From NCBI GenBank assembly GCA_035455185.1, contig DATIFQ010000541.1, positions 1 through 30,383 of the forward strand: DNA of 30,383 bases, given 5' to 3'. This stretch comes from JAEHDI01 sp035455185 (GTDB lineage: Bacteria > Acidobacteriota > Terriglobia > Bryobacterales > Bryobacteraceae). Below are positions 1 through 7,650 of this stretch, piece after piece. Below the pieces are notes generated by a model. It had not been told where the DNA came from and searched no databases. It saw only the letters and a program-made list of their open reading frames with translations. The position numbers and the translations under genes are program-made. The number at the start of each line of letters is the position of its first letter. Within the stretch, counting starts at the first letter, position 1.

Positions 1-591
1 TCGCAACTCCCCGAGCAGCAGGTCCGGCGCCTCACGCGCAACATGTACAACGCCTCGGTTCGCATCCAGGAACTGCTCCAGGATTATGTCGATCTATGCC
101 GGACGAGGGAGAGCCAACCTCATCCATCCAATCTTCGCGGCCTGGTTGCCAACGCCGTGGACAGGATCGCGCCCGTGGCCGAATCGCAGTCGGTGGTAGT
201 GGTACACGACGTACCCGCGGATCTGGTCGTCACCCTCAACCGCCGTCGAATCGGCTCTGTTCTGGCCAATCTTCTGACGAACGCCCTTGAGGCCATGCCA
301 ACGGGCGGATCGATCCATATCACCGCGATGGTTGCGGCGAGTTCGGTGGTGATCAGGGTTCTCGACACCGGACCTGGAATTGCCCCGGAGATTCGCGAGC
401 GCTTGTTCCAACCTTTCGTCACCGCCCGCAAACCGAATGGTTGGGGCCTGGGGCTTGCGCACGCACGCCAGGTCGTCATTGACCATGGCGGCGAGATGTG
501 GCTGGAATCTCCACCCGGTTGGGGAGCCTGTTTTGCGTTCAGCCTGCCGGCCTCGTCGCGGAGTTGTCCATTGAAAGTGGACCACCGCTAG
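1..591 (+). CDS. sensor histidine kinase, C-terminal part (5' end outside window)
   Basis: The frame is open from the first base, so the protein begins upstream; an internal ATG at 43 is not a credible start. Visible is the end of a helical dimerisation-like segment (RIQELLQDYVDLCR) and then a complete HATPase_c domain that binds ATP and phosphorylates the kinase's own histidine: N box NLLTNALEAMP, G1 box DTGPGIAPEIRERLFQPF, and G2 box GWGLGLAHARQVV. The phosphoacceptor histidine and any sensor domain are outside the window. No receiver domain follows. The next gene starts 4 bp after the stop but encodes a secreted protein, so functional coupling is uncertain. The class is clear; the signal and partner regulator are unknown. 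Confidence 0.9.
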   Translation, partial: SQLPEQQVRRLTRNMYNASVRIQELLQDYVDLCRTRESQPHPSNLRGLVANAVDRIAPVAESQSVVVVHDVPADLVVTLNRRRIGSVLANLLTNALEAMPTGGSIHITAMVAASSVVIRVLDTGPGIAPEIRERLFQPFVTARKPNGWGLGLAHARQVVIDHGGEMWLESPPGWGACFAFSLPASSRSCPLKVDHR

Positions 592-595
592 TGCA

Positions 596-2758
596 ATGCG
601 TCACAAGAAATGCGACTTATCTGTGAGGTTGCTTTGTGGCGCAGGCCATCGCTTTCCGTGGCCTGCGAGTTTCCTCCCCGTTTTCTCCGCTCTGCTCCTC
701 GTCACCCCCTTGTTCGCGGCTGCAGGTGGTGGCGCGACCGTCATCGACAGCGCCGGCAATGTCTGGCGAACCGGCCAGGCGAACCTCATCGAGACCACCG
801 CAACCGCGTTTCAGAAGACCGCCGTCTCCTCAGTCTGCGCCACGGAGAATCCTTCGCCCTTTCAGGGACCCATCCCCGTCTACTGCCAGCACGCTTACTT
901 GATCAAGCAGGACCCTTCCGGCAATGTCCTTTATGCCACTTACCTGGGAGGCAGCAGCCAGGATGGCGCCACCGCCATCACCACCGATGCGCTGGGTAAT
1001 GTCTACGTCACCGGCTACACCTACTCCGCCGACTTCCCCGTCACCACCGGCGTCGTGCAGTCCACAAACGCCGGCCCGCTCACTCCCGCGGTGGTTATGG
1101 GGACCCAATTCCCGTACGGCCCTACATACGTCGCTGCCGGCGGGGACGTCTTCGTGGCTAAGTTCGCCTCCGACGGAGCCCTGCTGTTTTCCACGCTAGT
1201 CGGCGGCTCCGGTTCCGACGTCCCCTCTCTGATCGCCGCGGACTCCTCTGGCTCCGTGTACGTCTCCGGAGCCACCGCTTCCACCGATTTCCCTCTCACC
1301 GCCGGGGCGATAACCCGTCAGGCCACCACCTCCTTCTTCCTACGCCTGAACGCAAACGGTACGACACTTACTTACTCCACTTACTCCGCTCCCTCCATCC
1401 TGGCATTCGATGTCGATAACCAGGGCCGAGCCTATCTCACGGGAGACTTCGCGCCGCCGTCTTCTTCCGTCACCAGCGGACCCTACGTCACCATCGTCGA
1501 TACGCAGCGAGGCACCGTACTGAACTCTACGTACCTTCCGGCGATCGCCCCGGAAATTGCCGGCGCCGGCCTGGCCATCGCCGTCAATGCCGAACAAAAC
1601 CTCTTCCTGGCTGTGAGCCCCGCTCCCCTGCCCGCCGACCCGCGCTCGAACCTGCCGCCTTTCCGCCCGCTGGGCGCCGGTTACTTCCTCGAGTTATCCT
1701 CGGATGGCCGCATCCTGGCTGAGACCGATATCAGCCAGACCCGGCTCGATTCCCTTCTGCTCGATGCTTCCGGCAATGCCTACGCCTTCGGCCGCGGAAC
1801 CGGCGCGATTCCCGCCACTGCCCCTCAGATGCTGGCTTTGCCCTGCTCCCCGGACGGCGGCGCCTTTGTGCTCCAATCCAATCCCGCCGGGAGCATCGTC
1901 GCCGCCACGTACTTCCGGCAGGGGGATGACACTGCGCTCTCCCTCACGTCTCCCGGCCACCTCCTGCTCTACCGCACCAGGTCCTCTACTACCGTGCCGC
2001 TGGATCTGACCATCCAGCCCCCAGCCAACTTCGGGTGTCCGAAAAACTTGGCGTCCAATACCGCCGCCCAGGGACTCGCCCCGGGCGAGGTCTTCGTCCT
2101 CACCGGTTACGACCTCGGTCCCGCGCAAGGTATCGCGGCAGTACCCAATGCCGCCGGCCAATACCCCACATCTCTCGGTGGCGTCCAGGCACTGTTCAAC
2201 TCCAAGCCCGCGCCCCTTCTGTTCGTACAGGCCAATGAGATTCATGCCGTGGCCCCGTTTGCTTTCCCGGACTTCCCGGTCATCGAGGTGCAGTATGGCG
2301 CCCAAAGCGCGCCGCCGCTCGATATTTCCTCCTCCACCGTCGACCCGGGCATTTTCAGTGCCAATGGACAAGGCGCCATCATCAACCAGGACGGCACCGT
2401 CAACACTCCCGCCAACCCCGCCCGCCTTGGATCCATCGTTTCGATCTACGCCACCGGCCTGGGCACACTGGTGAATGATTCGCGGTCTACCCGGAATCCC
2501 CTCGCCGATGGACAGGTGACCCCCATCCCGCCTCCGTACATTCTGACCGAGCTCGCATACCCTCAGGTGACCTTTGCCGGCGTGGCCGGCGTCACTCTGT
2601 GGAGCGGTGCGGCGCCGGGGTTGATCGCCGGCGTGACCCAGATCAACGTGCAACTGCCCGCCGAGCTACCATCCGGAATTGAACTCGACGCCGTGCCCAT
2701 GATACTCAATGCGGCGGCCACCCCGTCCCCGCCCGTGCTCATCAGCGTGAAGCAGTAA
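596..2758 (+). CDS. secreted SBBP beta-propeller protein with TIGR03437 C-terminal domain
   Basis: A 720-residue exported protein. A basic start is followed by a hydrophobic stretch near residues 22-42 (FLPVFSALLLVTPLFAAAGG), read as a signal peptide. Residues of about 100-240 carry SBBP-type beta-propeller blades (LYATYLGGSSQDGATAI, GNVYVTGYTYSADFPVTTG, LLFSTLVGGSGSD, GSVYVSGATASTDFPLTAG). From about residue 484 to the end it matches my memory of the TIGR03437 domain (APGEVFVLTGYDLGP, DPGIFSANGQGAIINQDGT, GSIVSIYATGLG), common in Solibacter-like acidobacteria. The function of these proteins is not known to me; a surface-exposed or binding role is inference. The ATG lies 4 bp after the kinase stop without a clear Shine-Dalgarno, so a later start (for example GTG at 623) is possible. 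Confidence 0.85.
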   Translation: MRHKKCDLSVRLLCGAGHRFPWPASFLPVFSALLLVTPLFAAAGGGATVIDSAGNVWRTGQANLIETTATAFQKTAVSSVCATENPSPFQGPIPVYCQHAYLIKQDPSGNVLYATYLGGSSQDGATAITTDALGNVYVTGYTYSADFPVTTGVVQSTNAGPLTPAVVMGTQFPYGPTYVAAGGDVFVAKFASDGALLFSTLVGGSGSDVPSLIAADSSGSVYVSGATASTDFPLTAGAITRQATTSFFLRLNANGTTLTYSTYSAPSILAFDVDNQGRAYLTGDFAPPSSSVTSGPYVTIVDTQRGTVLNSTYLPAIAPEIAGAGLAIAVNAEQNLFLAVSPAPLPADPRSNLPPFRPLGAGYFLELSSDGRILAETDISQTRLDSLLLDASGNAYAFGRGTGAIPATAPQMLALPCSPDGGAFVLQSNPAGSIVAATYFRQGDDTALSLTSPGHLLLYRTRSSTTVPLDLTIQPPANFGCPKNLASNTAAQGLAPGEVFVLTGYDLGPAQGIAAVPNAAGQYPTSLGGVQALFNSKPAPLLFVQANEIHAVAPFAFPDFPVIEVQYGAQSAPPLDISSSTVDPGIFSANGQGAIINQDGTVNTPANPARLGSIVSIYATGLGTLVNDSRSTRNPLADGQVTPIPPPYILTELAYPQVTFAGVAGVTLWSGAAPGLIAGVTQINVQLPAELPSGIELDAVPMILNAAATPSPPVLISVKQ

Positions 2759-2779
2759 GCAATCACGGCCATCTGTCTG

Positions 2780-2830
2780 GCTTACTCCCTCACTCCAGCG
2801 GCCTCTTCAGGATCTTCAGGTTCAAGGGCG
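2780..2830 (-). repeat. third, diverged copy of the LolA-like gene 3'-end repeat
   Basis: These 51 bp align without gaps to 7669-7719, which contains the last codons and downstream flank of the LolA-like gene; I count 5 mismatches. Read on the minus strand it gives a C-terminal tail, NLKILKRPLE followed by TGA, in place of NLKILKKPVE and its stop. About 18 codons upstream the frame is closed, so this is a gene-end relic and not a gene. The remainder of 2759-3054 holds a GC-rich hairpin at 2941-2966 and nothing else I can support. Confidence 0.7.
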
Positions 2831-2940
2831 ATGGGATCGGCGTTACGCCTCAAATAGCGGCAGACCTGACTCCCGGATGGCGCGTTGCCGCTTCCACGCC
2901 GCTCCATGACTTCAGCGATTCAGGCTCTGGCGGAATGAGC

Positions 2941-2966
2941 GGGCGCGCGGGCCGGATCGCGCGCCC
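2941..2966. other. perfect 9-bp GC hairpin downstream of katG
   Basis: GGGCGCGCG (2941-2949) pairs perfectly with CGCGCGCCC (2958-2966) around an 8-base loop. It lies about 90 bp beyond the katG stop. No T tract follows on either strand, so it is not a classic intrinsic terminator; it could stabilise the katG mRNA 3' end or help termination by another route. Confidence 0.45.
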
Positions 2967-3054
2967 AGGAAGAAGCGACGAACTTCAGTTTTGCCGATCC
3001 AAGCAGCAGGAACGGAAATTCGTACCAAGTCGGCGGCTGTCCTTCTCGCCGCGC

Positions 3055-5250
3055 TTAGGCAAGATCGTAGCGATCCAGGTTCATCACCTTGTTCCAAGCT
3101 GCCACGAAGTCCTTCACAAACTTCTCCGTCGCGTCCTCGCAGGCATAGACTTCCGCGATGGCTCGGAGCTGGGAGTTCGAACCGAAGATAAGGTCGACAC
3201 GGGTGCCGGTCCACTTGAGTTCGCCGGTCGCGCGATCGCGCCCTTCAAACACGCCTTCCGATGTTGAGGAGGCCTGCCACGCCGTCCTCATGTCGAGCAG
3301 GTTGACGAAGAAATCGTTCGTCAGCGTCCCGGTCCGGTTGGTGAAGACGCCGTGCTTGGACTGCCCGCAGTTGGCATTCAGGGCGCGCATGCCGCCGACG
3401 AGAACCGTCATCTCGGGGGCAGTCAGCGTCAGCAACTGCGCCCGATCCAGCAGCAGCTCTTCGGCGGATAGGGTCTGTCCTGCCCGGAGATAGTTCCGGA
3501 ACCCGTCAGCGGCCGGTTCGAGCGGGGCAAAGGAGCGTGCATCGGTCTGGTCTTGCGAAGCGTCCGTGCGGCCCGGCGTGAAAGGTACGTTCACGTCGTG
3601 TCCGGCCTTCTTCGCCGCCGCCTCGACAGCCGCGCAGCCGCCCAGGACGATCAGGTCGGCGAGCGAGACCTTCTTGCCGCCGGACTGAGCAGAGTTGAAC
3701 TCCTCCTGGATCGCCTGGAGCTTCTCGAGCACCTTCGCCAGTTGCGCCGGCTGGTTGACTTCCCAATCCTTTTGCGGTGCCAGGCGAATGCGGGCCCCGT
3801 TCGACCCACCGCGTTTATCGGAGCCGCGGAACGTCGCCGCCGACGCCCAGGCCATCGTGACCAGTTGGGAGATCGTCAGTCCGGATTTGAGAATCTTCGC
3901 CTTCAGAGCGGCAATGTCCTGTTCCCCGATCAGTGGATGATCGACCGCCGGCACAGGGTCCTGCCACAGCAACTGCTCTTTGGGGACCAGTGGGCCCAAG
4001 TATCGCGAGACCGGCCCCATGTCGCGGTGCGTGAGCTTGAACCAGGCCCTGGCGAACGCGTCTGCAAACTCATCGGGATTCTCGAGGAAGCGCCGTGAGA
4101 TCTTCTCGTAAGCCGGATCCATTCTCAGGGAGAGGTCGGTGGTGAGCATGAACGGGGCGTGCTTCTTGGAGGGATCGTGGGCATCGGGAACGGTGCCGGA
4201 TCCAGCGCCTTGCTTGGGCCGCCACTGGTGCGCACCGGCCGGGCTTTTGGTGAGTTCCCACTCGTAGCCGAACAGGTTCCAGAAGAAGTTGTTGCTCCAC
4301 TTGGTCGGGGTGGTGGTCCATGCGCCCTCCAGCCCGCTGGTGATCGTGTCGGCGCCACAACCGCTGCCGAAGGTGTTCTTCCAGCCCAGGCCTTGCTCCT
4401 CGATCAGTGCGCCCTCGGGTTCGGGACCGACATACTTGTTCGGATCGGCGGCGCCGTGGGTCTTTCCGAACGTGTGTCCGCCGGCGATCAGCGCTACGGT
4501 CTCCTCGTCGTTCATCGCCATGCGGGCGAACGTCTCCCGGATATCCCGTGCCGCGGCGACCGGGTCCGGATTTCGATTGGGCCCTTCTGGATTCACGTAA
4601 ATGAGGCCCATCTGCACCGCAGCGAGAGGATTGTCGAGCTGACGATCGCCGGTGTAGCGCTCGTCCCCCAGCCACTTGCCCTCTGGCCCCCAGAAGATGT
4701 CCTCTTCGGGCTCCCAGACGTCCTCGCGCCCGCCGCCAAAACCGAAGGTCTTGAATCCCATCGACTCCAAGGCGACGTTGCCGGCCAGAATCATGAGGTC
4801 GGCCCAGGAGATCTTCCGGCCATACTTCTGCTTGATCGGCCAGAGCAACCGGCGCGCCTTGTCGAGGCTAGCATTGTCCGGCCAGCTATTGAGGGGCGCA
4901 AAACGCTGTGTGCCGGAGCCTGCCCCGCCGCGGCCGTCGCCGATGCGGTACGTGCCTGCGCTGTGCCACGCCATGCGAATGAAAAGGGGCCCATAGTGGC
5001 CATAGTCGGCCGGCCACCAGGACTGCGACGTCTTCATCAAAACCTCGAGGTCCTTGATCACCGCATGCAGGTCGAGGCTCTTGAATTCTTCGGCATAGTT
5101 GAATTCCTTGCCCATCGGATCGGACAGAGGAGAGTTCTGGTGCAGGATCTTCAGGTTCAGTTGATTCGGCCACCAGGTCGCATTCATCGGGGCCCCAGCC
5201 GCCGTGTGTCTGCTAGCCGCTGTTACCGGGCACTTGGTTTCGGTTGACAT
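3055..5250 (-). CDS. katG: catalase-peroxidase
   Basis: A 731-residue bifunctional haem catalase-peroxidase that removes hydrogen peroxide; the usual length for the family. Distal pocket residues R92, W95 and H96 are in IRMAWHSAGTYR; the Trp-Tyr-Met adduct that gives catalase activity is complete (W95, Y218 in GLIYVNPEGPN, M244 in RMAMND); proximal haem ligand H259 is in IAGGHTFGKTHGA. The C-terminal, haem-less copy of the domain is also present (for example VTMAWASAATFRGSDKRGG). No signal peptide, so it should be cytoplasmic. The ATG is preceded by a strong GGAAGGAG about 6 bases upstream, which fixes the start. It lies 71 bp downstream of perR on the same strand with its own ribosome site, indicating co-transcription and peroxide control. 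Confidence 0.98.
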   Translation of the reverse strand: MSTETKCPVTAASRHTAAGAPMNATWWPNQLNLKILHQNSPLSDPMGKEFNYAEEFKSLDLHAVIKDLEVLMKTSQSWWPADYGHYGPLFIRMAWHSAGTYRIGDGRGGAGSGTQRFAPLNSWPDNASLDKARRLLWPIKQKYGRKISWADLMILAGNVALESMGFKTFGFGGGREDVWEPEEDIFWGPEGKWLGDERYTGDRQLDNPLAAVQMGLIYVNPEGPNRNPDPVAAARDIRETFARMAMNDEETVALIAGGHTFGKTHGAADPNKYVGPEPEGALIEEQGLGWKNTFGSGCGADTITSGLEGAWTTTPTKWSNNFFWNLFGYEWELTKSPAGAHQWRPKQGAGSGTVPDAHDPSKKHAPFMLTTDLSLRMDPAYEKISRRFLENPDEFADAFARAWFKLTHRDMGPVSRYLGPLVPKEQLLWQDPVPAVDHPLIGEQDIAALKAKILKSGLTISQLVTMAWASAATFRGSDKRGGSNGARIRLAPQKDWEVNQPAQLAKVLEKLQAIQEEFNSAQSGGKKVSLADLIVLGGCAAVEAAAKKAGHDVNVPFTPGRTDASQDQTDARSFAPLEPAADGFRNYLRAGQTLSAEELLLDRAQLLTLTAPEMTVLVGGMRALNANCGQSKHGVFTNRTGTLTNDFFVNLLDMRTAWQASSTSEGVFEGRDRATGELKWTGTRVDLIFGSNSQLRAIAEVYACEDATEKFVKDFVAAWNKVMNLDRYDLA

Positions 5251-5321
5251 GTTCTACTCCTTCCTGGAATGAATCTAAAAGACCGCGATGAACTACAAAC
5301 CCATCTCCACGCCTCTCACCG

Positions 5322-5750
5322 TTAACGGGAAGCGTGCCGCGGAGAGCACTTCGTGCAGAGCCCCCGGAGAATGAGTTCGCACTCTCGAAGGACCCGTTTG
5401 CCGAGGGAGCCCGAGGCAGGCTTGGGCACCTCGTACCACTCCATGTCCTCAACACTGCCGCAGTGGTCGCAGATGAAGTGGTGATGCCGCGTGCCTTTCC
5501 CATCGAATCTCGCGGCGCGGCCCTCGACGGCCACCTCACGCACCAGACCCGCCTGTACCAGGTCCCGCAGATTGTTATAAGTCGTTGCCCTGGAAGAGCG
5601 CGGATCCACGCAATTCACGCCCTCGAAGATCTCCGCGGCCGTAGGATGCCCGTTGTGTTCCACCAGGAATGCCATTAAGGCGTAGCGCTGCGGAGTACAC
5701 CGCAACCCGCAGGATTCCAAGGACCGTTTAACCGCCTCCGGGTCTACCAA
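5322..5750 (-). CDS. perR: PerR-type peroxide-sensing Fur family repressor
   Basis: A 142-residue Fur-family repressor. The winged-helix part contains GLRCTPQRYALMAFL and the recognition helix RATTYNNLRDLVQAGLV, with the NNL form typical of PerR where Fur has RVL. All five regulatory metal ligands of Bacillus subtilis PerR can be aligned: H35, D83, H89, H91 and D102 (equivalent to H37, D85, H91, H93, D104). The Asp at the last site favours peroxide sensing by iron-catalysed histidine oxidation. A structural zinc site is formed by C94/C97 and C132/C135. The start is a TTG at 5750; the frame is closed by a stop a few codons upstream and no ATG is suitable. There is no Shine-Dalgarno, but a promoter places the transcript start at this codon. 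It precedes katG and probably represses it and itself. Confidence 0.93.
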   Translation of the reverse strand: MVDPEAVKRSLESCGLRCTPQRYALMAFLVEHNGHPTAAEIFEGVNCVDPRSSRATTYNNLRDLVQAGLVREVAVEGRAARFDGKGTRHHHFICDHCGSVEDMEWYEVPKPASGSLGKRVLRECELILRGLCTKCSPRHASR

Positions 5751-5754
5751 ATAG

Positions 5755-5785
5755 TTAGATTATGTTTAATTTGAGAAGTTGTCAA
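5755..5785 (-). promoter_or_regulatory. perR-katG promoter with overlapping inverted-repeat operator
   Basis: On the minus strand a perfect TTGACA -35 (5785-5780) is followed after 17 bp by TAATCT (5762-5757); CATAAT with a 15-bp spacer is an alternative. An AT-rich imperfect palindrome covers 5755-5774, with half-sites TTAGATTA and TCAAATTA (6 of 8 matching) around 4 bp. It sits over the -10 and spacer, the expected position for a PerR/Fur-box repressor site. Transcription would begin at about 5750, on the TTG start codon. Confidence 0.6.
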
Positions 5786-5830
5786 GATTACGCTTTGGCT
5801 TGCCGTTGGTGGCTTTACCTCACCACCACC

Positions 5831-5972
5831 CCAGGCACATGCTTTGCAGCGGATTCTTTGCGTGCTTCACCCGCTTGGCGGGAAACGTTTTTCACCCGCG
5901 TCCATCCGCGTTCATTCGCGGCTTACTACCTCACTCCACCGGCTTCTTCAGGATCTTCAGGTTCGACGGCAG
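5831..5972. repeat. composite intergenic repeat (blocks Y1 and Z1)
   Basis: This takes up much of the gene-free stretch 5751-6069. Block Y1 (5831-5920) is similar, with small gaps, to 6976-7062, sharing GCTTTGCAG, TTTGCGTGCTTC and GCGGGAAAC. Block Z1 (5904-5972) matches 7651-7719 with one mismatch in 69 bp. Z1 contains the small hairpin CCGCG-TTCATT-CGCGG (5906-5921) and, on the minus strand, a relic of a gene end, LLPSNLKILKKPVE plus TGA. The in-frame sequence upstream of that relic, to about 6040, does not resemble the body of the LolA-like gene. Confidence 0.85.
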
Positions 5973-6069
5973 TAAGAAGTCCGAGTCCGGCACGCGGCAG
6001 GATGGCCAAGTTTCGCGCCCGTGACCTACCAGACGCGGTCGGCACGTGCGGCAAGCGGAAGGTTAGAGG

Positions 6070-6885
6070 TTACGCAGGGGGAATAGCGGTTCCTGCCGCA
6101 GCCCGAGCGAGGCGGCCGTAGTTGCCGAGGGGATCAATCTCGGCTGCGAATTGGATATGGCGTGTACTTTCGGCGGTATTTCCGAGGGCGGAGAACGCCT
6201 GGCTCGCACAGTAGTGGAGTCTGGCGCGTATGGGCTTCGTGGTCTCGCCGCACAGCGCGAACGCCTCGGTAAGTGCGCCTTCGACTTCGGCGGGATCAAC
6301 CGAGTTCTTGGTAAGGGCCCAAGCGAAAACCGCGAGCGACTCGCTCAGGTTGAGGACATGGGCCTCGCGGCCCAGTTTTCCGCCAAGCACCTTTTCAGCA
6401 CGATCGGCCTCGACGGCCAGTCGCGCAGCGTCCAGGGCCGGCACATTCTCTCCACCTTGCCGCAACAGGGTTTCGGCCATCCCGCGATGGCCTCCCCCGC
6501 GCTTTGGAGATTCCTCGATGCAGACCCGAAAGCAGGCAGCCGCCTCGTCGTAGCGCGCCTGCTCCATGAGTACCAGCCCGAGTTGGTCCCGGCAGACGGT
6601 CCGTCGCGCAGGGTCGTTTGCCATGGACAAGCTTCGGCGTAGCAACTGTTCGGCTTCTTCCAGGCGCCCCAGTTCGTAGCACGCTGTGCCGCGGAAGAAC
6701 AAGTAGTGTTCAGGTTCGGATCGGTTGGTTCTGAAGCCCTCAATGATCTTTAGCTGGCCCTGGTAGTCGCCACGTCTGTAGGCCGCAAGCTGAGCCTTCA
6801 GGACACCGCGAAAACGAATGAAATTCCTGCCCAAAATCAGGCAAAGGACAACAAACAAGATCAGCGGCAGCCAGACGAGCGTCAT
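6070..6885 (-). CDS. membrane-anchored TPR protein
   Basis: A 271-residue protein with one N-terminal membrane segment (residues about 3-19, LVWLPLILFVVLCLILG) followed by a positively charged RNFIRFRG stretch, so the bulk is predicted to be cytoplasmic. Tetratricopeptide repeats are visible at about residues 60-90 (YLFFRGTACYELGRLEEAEQ), 98-127 (QLGLVLMEQARYDEAAACF) and 223-253 (CASQAFSALGNTAESTRHI). TPRs bind partner proteins; no catalytic domain is present and I cannot name the partner. Upstream, a 78-bp repeat (6906-6983) ends about 20 bp before the ATG. No good Shine-Dalgarno is visible. The gene and the following membrane protein gene lie between two copies of a 69-bp direct repeat. Confidence 0.8.
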   Translation of the reverse strand: MTLVWLPLILFVVLCLILGRNFIRFRGVLKAQLAAYRRGDYQGQLKIIEGFRTNRSEPEHYLFFRGTACYELGRLEEAEQLLRRSLSMANDPARRTVCRDQLGLVLMEQARYDEAAACFRVCIEESPKRGGGHRGMAETLLRQGGENVPALDAARLAVEADRAEKVLGGKLGREAHVLNLSESLAVFAWALTKNSVDPAEVEGALTEAFALCGETTKPIRARLHYCASQAFSALGNTAESTRHIQFAAEIDPLGNYGRLARAAAGTAIPPA

Positions 6886-6905
6886 CGGGGGACCAGTATA
6901 TAGCA

Positions 6906-6983
6906 GATGCTGGCGAAAACACCGGCCTGGATGCAGATCGCAACCTGGTTAGTGAGATCGTAACGCGGTGAAGCACGCAGGCA
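6906..6983. repeat. direct repeat X, copy 1
   Basis: These 78 bp align without gaps to 7101-7178 with 12 mismatches by my count (about 85% identity). In copy 2 the sequence is coding, forming part of the C-terminus of the membrane protein gene. In copy 1 the same minus-strand frame reads FTALRSH and then a stop, so it looks like a decayed duplicate of that gene end, placed directly upstream of the TPR gene. Confidence 0.85.
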
Positions 6984-7075
6984 CCTCAGACACACGCTTT
7001 GCAGTGGACTTTTTGCGTGCTTCGCGCATTGCGGGAAACTTCTTTCATCCGCGTTCATTCGCGTTCAATTCGCGG
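6976..7075. repeat. repeat Y, copy 2, with Z-type hairpin motif
   Basis: It matches 5831-5920 through CGCTTTGCAG, TTTTTGCGTGCTTCGC and GCGGGAAAC, then reads ATCCGCGTTCATTCGCG. The hairpin motif is expanded here: CCGCG (7049-7053) and CGCGG (7071-7075) are separated by a 17-base interval containing a second CGCGTTCA unit. The right-hand part overlaps the last codons of the membrane protein gene 7045-7569. Confidence 0.75.
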
Positions 7076-7569
7076 CTTTTGACATCACTCCCTTGCCCAT
7101 GATGCTGGCGGGAACGCCGGTCTGGATGCGATTCGCAACCGGGTTGGTAAGATCGTAACGCGGTGAACCATGCAGGCAGGCTGTAAAAGAGCAGCCAGGT
7201 GCGCCAGCCAAGTCCAACTAGCCAAATGCTCCAAGTGATCCGGTCCCCAAAGAGGAGGAATGCCACCACCATCGCCAGTATCCCGTGCGTCAGGAAGCGG
7301 TAGGCGCGGTAACTGGCTTCCTCAGCCTGCCTGTTTACGTCATGGCCAACGAGCGCACTGATCACGATCGCCAGAAACGCAAGGACAAACGCGATGGCGA
7401 CATCGGCCACGCCCCACCATTTTGGGAAGGACGCCGGGTCTTTTGCGAGGCCCGCGACAACGGGGAAGGCCGAGGATATGACGAAGACAACCGCTGTGGC
7501 GACCGCAAGCCGATGACGCGAAAGCGCCTGGGGCCCAGTCGCGAGAGGAGTTGCACCTGAAATTGCCAT
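7045..7569 (-). CDS. four-helix membrane protein of unknown function
   Basis: A 174-residue protein with four likely transmembrane helices at about residues 21-42, 53-74, 93-109 and 112-134, and a cluster of charged residues between helices 2 and 3 (HDVNRQAEEASYRAYR). I do not recognise the family and see no catalytic motif. The ATG at 7569 has a GGGGAG about 5 bases upstream. Residues of about 130-156 are encoded inside direct repeat X2 and the hydrophilic tail after residue 140 runs through repeat sequence to the stop, ending NANERG within the CCGCG-TTCATT hairpin motif. The native C-terminus may therefore have been replaced or extended by repeat DNA. Confidence 0.65.
   Translation of the reverse strand: MAISGATPLATGPQALSRHRLAVATAVVFVISSAFPVVAGLAKDPASFPKWWGVADVAIAFVLAFLAIVISALVGHDVNRQAEEASYRAYRFLTHGILAMVVAFLLFGDRITWSIWLVGLGWRTWLLFYSLPAWFTALRSYQPGCESHPDRRSRQHHGQGSDVKSRELNANERG
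7101..7178. repeat. direct repeat X, copy 2 (coding)
   Basis: Partner of 6906-6983. It is read as part of the 3' end of the membrane protein gene on the minus strand, encoding roughly residues 130-156. Confidence 0.85.
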
Positions 7570-7650
7570 TGCGGCTCCCCGTTTGATTCAGCCTACACCG
7601 AGCCGTCCGTGTACAGAACGCCCCAGGGGTTCACTTCACTATTCGCGTGT

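Noticed and set aside
4159..5247. A 362-codon open frame opposite katG.
   Set aside because: katG is unambiguous on the minus strand, and the opposite frame has no recognisable domain.
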